Shown here: piece by piece, positions 54,568 through 61,528 of the stretch
Layout: each line of letters opens with the position of its first letter
Position numbering within the stretch: the first letter of the stretch is position 1
Assembly (NCBI GenBank): GCA_020846875.1
Contig: JADLDB010000109.1
Span: 39,806-103,805 of the forward strand
Source: Myxococcales bacterium
GTDB taxonomy: Bacteria; Myxococcota; Myxococcia; Myxococcales; Myxococcaceae
Direction of reading: 5' to 3'
DNA: 64,000 nucleotides
Notes under the pieces: model-generated
What the model was told of the DNA's origin: nothing
What the model saw: only the letters and a program-made list of their open reading frames with translations
Database searches by the model: none
Program-made: the position numbers and the translations under genes

Positions 54568-55821
54568 ATGGCGCGCCGCTTCCGGCTCCTCGTCTTGGCG
54601 CTGACCGTCCTCGCCTTCCCCGCCGCCGCCGAGGTGCCCGCCGCGCCCGGCTTCAAGATCGGCGAAGGCCGGCTACACCCCTACCTTTCCCTCGACGGCC
54701 GCTTCGACTCGGTGGTGGGCTTCTTCAACGTGGTGGGCGGAGTGGCCCAGCCGTCGCCCGAGATCATCTTTCAAGTCCGCCCGGGCCTGAAGTTCGACCT
54801 CACCAACGACTCCACGCTGGTCAGCTTCGACGGGGCCGCCGAGTACCTCTGGTACACCGGGCTGCTCTCCCCGTCTTCGACGCAGTTGTCCCGTTTCCAG
54901 GCCAACGTGGGCCTCGACACGGCGTTCAACAAGACGGGCGCCGTCGAGGTCCAGGTGAGCGATCGCCTCACCCGCAGCGATCGCACGCAGAACCCGGCCG
55001 CCGGCGTCGGCGTCATCTCGCTCTACAACAACGCCCGCCTGGCCCTGCCCATCCACCCCGGTGGGCGCGCGCTGGAGGTGACACCCAGCGTGGGCTTCGG
55101 GGTGGAGTTCTTCGATCCGCTGCTCACCGGCACCATCACCGGCTGCATGCCCGGCGATCCCACGTGCAATCCGGCCCAGGTGGCGCAGATGAACTACGGC
55201 AACCTGACCTTCGGCCTGGGGGGCCGCTGGAAGTTCCTGCCCAAGACGGCCCTCGTGCTGGACGCGAACTTCGACTACCGGCTCTACTTCACCGCCGGGG
55301 CGGCCAACCTGCCCGGCATGGTGCTGCGGGTCCAGGCGGGCCTCATCGGGCTCATCTCACCGCGGATCTCGGTGACGCTGCTGGCCGGCTACGGCGGCAA
55401 CCTGGCGTACGACGCCGCGGCGATGGCCAACGGGCCGCACACGCCGATCGTCCACGTCGAGTTCGCCTACCTGCCCACGGAGGCCACGCGCCTGGCGCTG
55501 GGCTACGTGCGCACCATTCAGCCGGTGTCTTCGCTGGGCAGCTTCATCGACGATCGCGGCTACCTGCAGGGCCGGCTGGCGCTCATCGGCGGGCGGCTGC
55601 TCCTCAACGCCGAGGTGGCGGCCGACTACTACTGGTACTTCCGGCCCACCCCCCGAAACGATCTGATCCTGAGCGTCGGCGCGGGCCCGACCTTCATCGT
55701 GACGTCCTGGTTCGACGTCACGGCCACCTACCGCCTCAGCCTGCGCGACTCGACCACCACCGCCCAGAGCGTCAACTACTTCCGGCACGAAGCGCTCTTG
55801 AACCTGAACTTCCACTACTGA
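54568..55821 (+). CDS. Outer-membrane beta-barrel, EpsX/WzpX-type partner of an OPX protein
   Basis: 417 aa. A signal peptide (LLVLALTVLAFPAAAEV) is followed by alternating amphipathic strands along the entire chain (HPYLSLDGRFDSVVGFF, VSFDGAAEYLWYTGL, AVEVQVSDRLTRSDRTQNPA, TFGLGGRWKFLPKTALVLDA, ISVTLLAGYGGNLAYDAAA, LLNAEVAADYYWYFRPTPRN), ending in a Phe/Tyr C-terminus (HEALLNLNFHY) typical of outer-membrane insertion. About 18 strands fit the size. The stop overlaps the OPX start (TGATG). In M. xanthus, barrels of this type pair with short OPX proteins to export polysaccharide across the outer membrane. The ATG at 54568 begins the signal peptide; an in-frame ATG at 54517 adds 17 residues. 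Confidence 0.85.
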   Translation: MARRFRLLVLALTVLAFPAAAEVPAAPGFKIGEGRLHPYLSLDGRFDSVVGFFNVVGGVAQPSPEIIFQVRPGLKFDLTNDSTLVSFDGAAEYLWYTGLLSPSSTQLSRFQANVGLDTAFNKTGAVEVQVSDRLTRSDRTQNPAAGVGVISLYNNARLALPIHPGGRALEVTPSVGFGVEFFDPLLTGTITGCMPGDPTCNPAQVAQMNYGNLTFGLGGRWKFLPKTALVLDANFDYRLYFTAGAANLPGMVLRVQAGLIGLISPRISVTLLAGYGGNLAYDAAAMANGPHTPIVHVEFAYLPTEATRLALGYVRTIQPVSSLGSFIDDRGYLQGRLALIGGRLLLNAEVAADYYWYFRPTPRNDLILSVGAGPTFIVTSWFDVTATYRLSLRDSTTTAQSVNYFRHEALLNLNFHY

Positions 55822-56435
55822 TGCGCGCGGCGGCGGTCAGCTCGCTGGTGGTGGCTTTCCTGTCGCTGGGTGCCTGCGTGGGCCCGAGGAGCACCACCGG
55901 GCAGTTGCGGCCGGATCAACTGGCCCCGCCCGACGGAGGCGTCAGCGCCAACACCCTGGCGGCGAACGATCTGCTCGAGGTGCGGGTGTACCAGGAGGCG
56001 GATCTGTCCGGGGTGTACCGCGTGTCCCCCGAGGGGCGGATCAACTTCCCCCTGTGCGGGGAGGTGCTGGTGGGCGGCATGTCCGCTGGGGAGGCCGCGG
56101 ACGCGATCACCGGCTGCCTGAAGAAGGACTACCTGCGCCGGCCGCAGGTGTCGGTGCTGGTGAAGGAGTTCAACTCCAAGAAGGTGTTCGTCTTCGGCGA
56201 GGTGCAGAAGCCGGGCTCGTACTCCTTCGAGGAAGGGATGACGATCATCCACGCGGTGTCGAACGCGGGCGGCTTCACCAAGACAGCGGCGAAGAACTCG
56301 GTGAACGTGACACGGGTGGTGGAAGGCCAGGAAGTGAAGGTGCCGGTGAAGGTGGAAGACATCGTCATCGGGCGGGACAAGAACTTCGCGCTGCAGCCGG
56401 GCGACATCATCTTCGTGCCGGAGAGCTTCCTGTAG
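55821..56435 (+). CDS. Short OPX (Wza-like) polysaccharide export lipoprotein
   Basis: 204 aa. The signal peptide ends in FLSLGAC (lipobox). A polysaccharide-export (PES) domain (residues 45-115; ANDLLEVRVYQEADLSGVYR, SPEGRINFPLCGEV) is followed by one SLBB domain (KKVFVFGEVQKPGSYSFEEG, ALQPGDIIFVPESFL). The chain stops there: the membrane-spanning C-terminal helix (D4) of E. coli Wza is absent, so it cannot form an outer-membrane pore alone. This matches the OPX proteins that work with a separate barrel, encoded here immediately upstream. The system exports polysaccharide, the identity unknown (no glycosyltransferase, Wzx or Wzc genes are in the window). Confidence 0.92.
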   Translation: MRAAAVSSLVVAFLSLGACVGPRSTTGQLRPDQLAPPDGGVSANTLAANDLLEVRVYQEADLSGVYRVSPEGRINFPLCGEVLVGGMSAGEAADAITGCLKKDYLRRPQVSVLVKEFNSKKVFVFGEVQKPGSYSFEEGMTIIHAVSNAGGFTKTAAKNSVNVTRVVEGQEVKVPVKVEDIVIGRDKNFALQPGDIIFVPESFL

Positions 56436-56554
56436 GCCTCACCGCTCCGCACCGAGTGCGGATCGAACGCCACGCCTGCGAGGTGCAGCTTGTCGGCCAG
56501 CAGCTTCCCGGCGCGGCGGGCTATGTCCGTGGCGGCGGCGAGCAGCTCGCTCAC
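56436..56554 (-). pseudogene. Truncated gene start after tlpA-like gene
   Basis: A GTG at 56554 overlaps the stop of the TlpA-like gene as GTGA, the coupling pattern used elsewhere here. The first residues (SELLAAATDIARRAGKLLAD) are like the N-terminal helix of inositol-monophosphatase-type proteins. After about 38 codons the frame enters the region antisense to the OPX gene and no longer looks like protein, so the gene seems cut at about 56440 by the neighbouring operon. The remaining frame is open to 56129, which is a chance antisense reading. The family call is weak. Confidence 0.4.
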
Positions 56555-57069
56555 CGGGCGGGCTCGGCCAGCAAGGCCTCCACGTCCTTCACCCAGGTGG
56601 CGAGGAGCCCTTCGTCGAAGCCCTCGTGGGTGACGCGCAGCACGCCCTGGCGATCGATGAGGAAGGCGGTGGGCATGACCTTCACCTTGAGCGCGGACTC
56701 GGCGAAGGCGCCAGCGGGATCGAGCAGCACCGGCAGGTCCACCTTCGTCTCGGCGAGGAAGGGGGGGATCATCTTCGTGTCGGTGTCGACGCTGATCGCA
56801 TACACCTTGAGGCCGCGGCCGCCGTACTCCTTGAGCAGGTCCTGGTAGAGCGGCATGGCGTCGCGGCAGGGATCGCACCAGGTGGCCCACACGTCGAGCA
56901 GCACCACGCTGCCGCGGTCGCTCTTGAGCGAGTAGGGCTGGCCGTCAAACCTGGGAAGGGTGAAGTCGAGCGGTGCGTCGCCGCGCTTGCCCACGGGTGC
57001 GCCGTCGGTGAGGGACGGGCCGGGCGTGACGCACGCACTCAACGCGAGGCAGGCGATCGCCAGAAACAC
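56551..57069 (-). CDS. TlpA-family thioredoxin-like lipoprotein
   Basis: 172 aa from GTG 57069, which has GGGAGAGGG just upstream. The signal (FLAIACLALSAC) is a lipobox. The thioredoxin fold has the active site WCDPC in LLDVWATWCDPCRDAMPLYQ, the cis-Pro in MPTAFLIDRQG, and the redox helix expected for TlpA/ResA-type reductants of periplasmic disulfides (cytochrome c maturation or similar). A GTG at 57129 would add 20 residues made from a palindromic repeat (57070-57110), so the inner start is preferred. It is the second gene after mpl (11 bases), an operon with peptidoglycan recycling genes. Confidence 0.9.
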   Translation of the reverse strand: MFLAIACLALSACVTPGPSLTDGAPVGKRGDAPLDFTLPRFDGQPYSLKSDRGSVVLLDVWATWCDPCRDAMPLYQDLLKEYGGRGLKVYAISVDTDTKMIPPFLAETKVDLPVLLDPAGAFAESALKVKVMPTAFLIDRQGVLRVTHEGFDEGLLATWVKDVEALLAEPAR

Positions 57070-57110
57070 GTTCCCTCTCCCCCATCGGGGCAGAGGGTCA
57101 GGCAGAGGGG
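57070..57110 (-). repeat. Palindromic repeat element, copy 1
   Basis: Minus strand: CCCCTCTGCCTGACCCTCTG, then CCCCGATGGGGGAGAGGGAA. It contains CCTCTGCCCC/GGGGGAGAGG-type inverted halves and reads PLPDPLPRWGRG in the tlpA frame, a familiar type of GC-rich intergenic repeat in proteobacteria. It lies in the leader of the TlpA-like gene and supplies its ribosome binding site. Confidence 0.6.
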
Positions 57111-57139
57111 AAGGACCAGGCGCACTCACCCGGCCATTC

Positions 57140-58594
57140 TTAGCGCGAAGCCAGCCGGGCCAGCACCTGCTCGATGAAGCCGCCGAAGGCGCCGTTGGAC
57201 ATGACCAGCAGCACGTCCCCTGCCCTCGCGTCGCGGATCACCTCGTCGAGCAGCTCCGGCACGCTGGCGGCGGCGAAGGCGGGCAGGCCCTTGCCGGACA
57301 GCTCCCTGGCCAGCCTGGGTACGTCCAGCTCTTCTCCGGAGGGGATCTTGTCGTGCTTCTCGGGCACCTTGATGGACGCTCGGGCGGCGCCGGTGAAGCT
57401 GGTGGCGTACTCCTGCTGGTGGATGTTGCGCCGGCTGGTGTTGGAGCGCGGCTCGAAGACGGCCCACAGGCGGCGGCCGGGGTAGCGGCTGGCGACGGCG
57501 GCGATGGTCTCTCTCACCGCGGTGGGGTGGTGAGCGAAGTCGTCGATCACCAGCACCCCGTCCGGCTCGCCGCGCTCCTCCTGGCGCCGCTTCACCCCGC
57601 GGAAGGACGCGAAGCCCCGGGCGAGCTCCTCGTTGGACAGGCCCAGGGACTTCGCGGCGGCGAAGACGCCCAGGGCGTTTTCCACGTTATGGGCGCCGGC
57701 CATGGGGAGCAGCACGCCGCCCATCGGCTCGTCGTGCATCGTCACCCCGAAGCGGGCGCCTTCGGGCCCCAGGCGCAGGTGCGAGGGCCGCACGTCGGCG
57801 TCAGCGTCCTCGTCGGACGAATAGGTGAGGACGCGCGCCTTCCCGGTGCTGGCCAGCTTCACGGCGTTGGGCCAGCGGGCGCTGACGACGATGGTGCCGC
57901 CTTCGGGCACCAGGGCCACCACCTTCTCGAAGCTGGCCTCGTAGTGCGGCAAATCCCGGTAGATGTCGGCGTGATCAAACTCCACGCTGGTGAGGATGAG
58001 CGTCCTGGGCCGGTAGTGGAGGAACTTGGGGCCCTTGTCGAAGTACGCGGTGTCGTACTCGTCGCCCTCGACGACGAAGTGCGGGCCCTTGCCCAGGCGG
58101 TAGTTGCCGCCGGCGTTGAGCGCCACGCCGCCCACGAGGAAGGACGGATCTCTGCCCGCGTCGGCCAGCACGTGCCCCATCAGGGCCGAGGTGGTCGTCT
58201 TTCCGTGCGTGCCGGCCACCACCACCGAGTGCCGCTGGGCGAGGAACAGGGCGCCCAGGGCCGCGGGGAAGCTCATCTGCGGGATGCGGCGCTCGCGGAC
58301 GGCGGTGGCCTCGGGGTTCACCCGGCGGATCACGTTGCCGATGATCGCCAGATCCGGCTTCGCCACGTCGAGGTTGCCGGGCGCATAGGGCGTCAGCGCC
58401 TGGATGCCCCAGGCCCGCAGCATGTCGCTCATCGGCGGGTAGACGTTCTCATCGCTGCCGGTCACCTCGTAGCCGGCGGCCTTGAGCATGCCGGCGAAGC
58501 TGCCCATACCGGTGCCGGCCACGCCCACCAGGTGGATGCGGCGGGGCGTCTTCGGATCGACGGTGTCGAGGGTGTTGCCGTTGTCGTCTGACAT
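57140..58594 (-). CDS. mpl: UDP-MurNAc:L-alanyl-gamma-D-Glu-meso-DAP ligase (Mpl)
   Basis: 484 aa. Mpl attaches recycled tripeptide (or tetra/pentapeptide) to UDP-MurNAc. Markers are the N-terminal Rossmann motif (IHLVGVAGTGMGSFAGML), the Mpl-specific ENVYPPMSDML (MurC has a different sequence here), the ATP site VVAGTHGKTTTSALMGHVL, the metal/substrate region VEGDEYDTAYFDKGPK, VIDDFAHHPTAVRETI and FEPRSNTSRRN. The ATG at 58594 is preceded by GAAGGAG at a long spacing. Its length is near that of E. coli Mpl (457). It heads the recycling genes with a beta-lactamase-fold gene and ldcA upstream. Confidence 0.94.
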   Translation of the reverse strand: MSDDNGNTLDTVDPKTPRRIHLVGVAGTGMGSFAGMLKAAGYEVTGSDENVYPPMSDMLRAWGIQALTPYAPGNLDVAKPDLAIIGNVIRRVNPEATAVRERRIPQMSFPAALGALFLAQRHSVVVAGTHGKTTTSALMGHVLADAGRDPSFLVGGVALNAGGNYRLGKGPHFVVEGDEYDTAYFDKGPKFLHYRPRTLILTSVEFDHADIYRDLPHYEASFEKVVALVPEGGTIVVSARWPNAVKLASTGKARVLTYSSDEDADADVRPSHLRLGPEGARFGVTMHDEPMGGVLLPMAGAHNVENALGVFAAAKSLGLSNEELARGFASFRGVKRRQEERGEPDGVLVIDDFAHHPTAVRETIAAVASRYPGRRLWAVFEPRSNTSRRNIHQQEYATSFTGAARASIKVPEKHDKIPSGEELDVPRLARELSGKGLPAFAAASVPELLDEVIRDARAGDVLLVMSNGAFGGFIEQVLARLASR

Positions 58595-58614
58595 CGAGGG
58601 GACTGACTCCTTCT

Positions 58615-59694
58615 TCAGGCGAGGCTCAAGGCGTCGAGGACGGCCTCGTGGAAGCGGGGACGAAACTCGCGGATCTTCAGGTTGGCGCGCCCCAGGGCCA
58701 CGCGGTTGGTGAGCAGCGCCACGACCAGTTGCCGATCGAGGTCGATCCACAGGCTGGTGCCGGTGAAGCCGAGGTGGCCGATGGCGCCGCGCGGGCCCTT
58801 CTTCCCGAAGCGCGGGCCACAGGAAGGGGCGTCGGCTCCCGGAGTGTCGAAGCCGCAGGCGCGGGTGCTGCCGGGCGTGGACGCGTCGTGGTGCCACGGG
58901 ACCGGGGGCGCCAATTCACCGCGCAACACGGCCTGGCCGAAGGTGGCGACGTCGTGGGCGGTGCCGAAGAGGCCCGCGTGGCCGGAGACGCCGTCGAGGC
59001 ACCAGGCGTTGTCATCGTCCACCTCGCCGCGACGGGCGGGGTGGAAGGGGACGGTGAAGCTGCCTTCTTGTCCGGGGGCGTGCTCGCGGGGCCGCGTGTT
59101 GCCGGTGTCGGCCAGCGACTCGGGCAGGGGCAGCGCGCGCGACAGGCGGCGGAAGCCCGCGGACAGGCCCAGCGGCTCGGCGATGCGCTCGACGAACAGC
59201 TCGTCGAGGCTGCGCCCGCTGGCGGCCTCCAGGGCGGCGCCGAGGAGGATGAAGCCGATGTCGCTGTAGGTGGCCTTCTCACCGGGCGCGGCCTCCGGAC
59301 GGGTCTGCAGCGCGCGGGAGAGGACGGAGAAGCGCACGGCTTCGCGCACGCGCACCGGACAGTCTGCGTCGAAGAGCTCCGGGTGCGCCTTCAGCTCCTC
59401 TTCGAAGTACTGGACGAATGGCGGCAGGCCGCTGCGGTGGAAGAGCAGCTCCAGCGTGCCGACGTCGACGGCCGCGGAGGGCAGCCAGCGGCGCAGCGAG
59501 CCGAACAGCTTGAGCTCCAGGCACAGGGCGGTGGTGCACAGCACCTTGGTCACCGAGGCGAGATCGAAGGCGGTGTCTTCCCGGGCGTTGCCACCGGAGA
59601 AGACGCGGCGGCCTTCGTAGAGGACCTCGGCGCGGGCCAGAGGGAAGATCTCTTCCCGGACGCCGGAGGCGAGCAGCTCCTCGAGGCGCCTCAC
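58615..59694 (-). CDS. Serine beta-lactamase/DD-peptidase-fold hydrolase
   Basis: 359 aa from GTG 59694, which overlaps the ldcA stop as GTGA. The nucleophile SxxK is in DLASVTKVLCTT, and the second motif is YSD (usually YxN) in KATYSDIGFILLG. A third motif is likely HLGFTGTS (equivalent of HxG). The fold is that of class C beta-lactamases, esterases and AmpH-like peptidases. No signal peptide is seen, so it acts in the cytoplasm, which fits a peptidoglycan-recycling neighbour. The natural substrate is unknown; a muropeptide is plausible. No evidence shows antibiotic resistance. Confidence 0.87.
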   Translation of the reverse strand: MRRLEELLASGVREEIFPLARAEVLYEGRRVFSGGNAREDTAFDLASVTKVLCTTALCLELKLFGSLRRWLPSAAVDVGTLELLFHRSGLPPFVQYFEEELKAHPELFDADCPVRVREAVRFSVLSRALQTRPEAAPGEKATYSDIGFILLGAALEAASGRSLDELFVERIAEPLGLSAGFRRLSRALPLPESLADTGNTRPREHAPGQEGSFTVPFHPARRGEVDDDNAWCLDGVSGHAGLFGTAHDVATFGQAVLRGELAPPVPWHHDASTPGSTRACGFDTPGADAPSCGPRFGKKGPRGAIGHLGFTGTSLWIDLDRQLVVALLTNRVALGRANLKIREFRPRFHEAVLDALSLA

Positions 59695-60584
59695 GTGACG
59701 AGCCCCTCGAGCAGGGTGAGGGCCTGGCGATCGGCGTCGAGGCAGACGCGCGCGCCCAGAGGCACGGGGAAGTTCACGTCGCCGTGGCCGATGGGGAAGC
59801 CCGCCGCGCAGGGCACGCCGAGGCGTTGAGCGCACTCGTCCAGCACCTCGTCGGGAGTGTAGGTGGCGTCTTTCTCTTCGCAGCCGGTGAGCTCGCCGAA
59901 GACGACACCGGCCACGCCTTCCAGCGCCCCGGCCAGCTCGAGGTGGGTCCACATGCGATCGAGGCGGTAGGGCCGCTCGCCCACGTCCTCCACGAGGAGC
60001 ACGCACCCGCGCAATGACGGGAGGTACGGAGTACCGAGGAGGCGAGTCAGCACGGAGAGGTTGCCTCCGAGGAGCGGCCCTTCGGCGACGCCGGGGACGA
60101 CGGTGCGCGTACCGGCGAGCGGGGCAACGGACCGGCCCTCGAGGAGGTTGAAGAGGCGGGTGACGACGTCGGGCCGCTGCTTGCCCAGCTGCGTCAGCAC
60201 GGGCGCATGGAGGGAACGCCAGCCTCTGGCCTGAGTGGCGAGGTGGAGTGCGGTGGTGTCGGAGAAGCCGACCAGGGCTCGGGAGCCGCCCAGGCGCACT
60301 GCCGGCAGCAGGCGCATCGATCCGTAGCCGCCGCGGGCCATGAAGATCGCGCAGACGGCGTCGTTGTCGAGGACCTCCTGCAGCTCTCGGGCACGGTCCT
60401 CGTCCCGGCCGGCGAGGTAGCGGTGGGTCGCGAAGATCCGCTCGGTGAAGATGGGGCGGTAGCGGGTGGCCAGCAACGCCAGGCCCTTCTCGAAGGACGG
60501 CCGGTCGAACGGCCCGGAGGGGGCGACGACGGCGACGGCGTCATTCGGGCGGAGGGCCCGCGGTGGGGCGAAGGTCACGAGCAC
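59691..60584 (-). CDS. ldcA: Muramoyltetrapeptide LD-carboxypeptidase (S66)
   Basis: 297 aa. LdcA removes the terminal D-Ala from murein tetrapeptides in the cytoplasm to give the tripeptide that Mpl re-uses. The S66 motifs are clear: VAVVAPSGPFDRPSFEKGL, MARGGYGSMRLLP, the nucleophile Ser in LVGFSDTTALHLA, GGNLSVLTRLLGTPY, the Glu in VLLVEDVGERPYRLDRM and the His in GFPIGHGDVNFPVPLG. No signal peptide, as expected. Its stop overlaps the beta-lactamase-fold gene, so both are translated together. Confidence 0.94.
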   Translation of the reverse strand: MLVTFAPPRALRPNDAVAVVAPSGPFDRPSFEKGLALLATRYRPIFTERIFATHRYLAGRDEDRARELQEVLDNDAVCAIFMARGGYGSMRLLPAVRLGGSRALVGFSDTTALHLATQARGWRSLHAPVLTQLGKQRPDVVTRLFNLLEGRSVAPLAGTRTVVPGVAEGPLLGGNLSVLTRLLGTPYLPSLRGCVLLVEDVGERPYRLDRMWTHLELAGALEGVAGVVFGELTGCEEKDATYTPDEVLDECAQRLGVPCAAGFPIGHGDVNFPVPLGARVCLDADRQALTLLEGLVT

Positions 60585-60632
60585 GCTTCTAGCGAAACAA
60601 CCGCGCGGGAGGGACTAGACTTCCTGACAGCC

Positions 60633-61499
60633 GTGCCACCTGCGCCGTCGAAGCCCCCTGCCCCGTCCCCGGTGGCCGAGAAGAAGCAGCCGCGCTTCCC
60701 CATTCCCTGGGGCCTGTTCATCGTGCTGGGCGTGTACGCGCTCGCGGTGCTGGCGTACGTGAAGTTCCAGTACTGGGACTCGCCGCAGTACCAGGCGGCC
60801 CAGAAGTACGCGCGGGCGCTGTACCTGCTGGGGGTGGACGACGGGCGCAAGTGCAGCGAGGCGCAGTTGGTCGAGGCGATGGAGCTGGTGCTGGAGACGG
60901 CGCGGCTGGTGCCGGACGAGCTGGAGCTGGCGAAGCACTCCGAGCGGCTGCGGTTCCGCTTCGAGGAGCGGAAGTTCAAGATCCCGAAGGATCTGGAGCG
61001 GCACGCGGAGCTGGTGTCGGCCACGGCGCAGCGGCGGGAGCGGGAGAAAGATCCCTGGCTGGTGGTGGGCGTACGGGATCGGGGTTGGGGCCCGGAGCAG
61101 TTGTTGGGCGGGCCACGGCGCGCGGTGTTCTGGTCGATCCCCGGGGGCGTGATCATCATCCTCATCTGGGTGTACGGGCGCTTGAGCGCGCGGGCGGTGC
61201 GCGAGAAGGAGCACGAAGCCGACCTGAAGAAGTCCGAAGCGGAGGTGAAGGCGCTGGGGCAGTTCCGCGAGGGGCTCAAGCAGGCGCCGTCGAAGTACGC
61301 CGCGCGGGAGGACGACGAGGAAGGCGGCGACACGCTGGCGGATCCACCGAAGCCGAGGCCGTCTCCGAAGCGGGGGCCGACGGGCAGCGGGGCGAAGGCA
61401 GTGGCGAGGCCGGCCTCGAGTCCCGGGCGGCCGGGGGTGAGTCGTCGCGCCCCGTCGAGCGGCAGGGCCGCAGTGAAGAAGCGCCCGCCGGAGGAGTGA
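60633..61499 (+). CDS. Hypothetical membrane protein with two helices
   Basis: 288 aa from a GTG at 60633. A Pro/Lys N-terminus leads to a helix (WGLFIVLGVYALAVLAYVKF), then an extracytoplasmic stretch with helices (YQAAQKYARALYLLGVDDG, LELAKHSERLRFRFEERKF), a second helix (VFWSIPGGVIIILIWVYGRL) and a cytoplasmic coiled tail (AVREKEHEADLKKSEAEVKA) ending in a Pro/Arg/Ser-rich basic tail. No family is recognised. The start is uncertain because I see no clear ribosome binding site. It is divergent from ldcA and convergent with the RsmB-type gene. Confidence 0.8.
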   Translation: MPPAPSKPPAPSPVAEKKQPRFPIPWGLFIVLGVYALAVLAYVKFQYWDSPQYQAAQKYARALYLLGVDDGRKCSEAQLVEAMELVLETARLVPDELELAKHSERLRFRFEERKFKIPKDLERHAELVSATAQRREREKDPWLVVGVRDRGWGPEQLLGGPRRAVFWSIPGGVIIILIWVYGRLSARAVREKEHEADLKKSEAEVKALGQFREGLKQAPSKYAAREDDEEGGDTLADPPKPRPSPKRGPTGSGAKAVARPASSPGRPGVSRRAPSSGRAAVKKRPPEE

Positions 61500-61528
61500 C
61501 CGGGTGTCTCTGGTTGGGGGTCCTGCCG

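Noticed and set aside
56129..56435. Extension of the truncated gene antisense to the OPX gene
   Set aside because: The OPX gene has clear domains on the other strand; the antisense reading is Ser/Thr/Pro-rich noise.
58615..59694. Calling the serine hydrolase an antibiotic-resistance beta-lactamase
   Set aside because: No signal peptide, altered YxN motif and coupling to ldcA point to a housekeeping cytoplasmic role.
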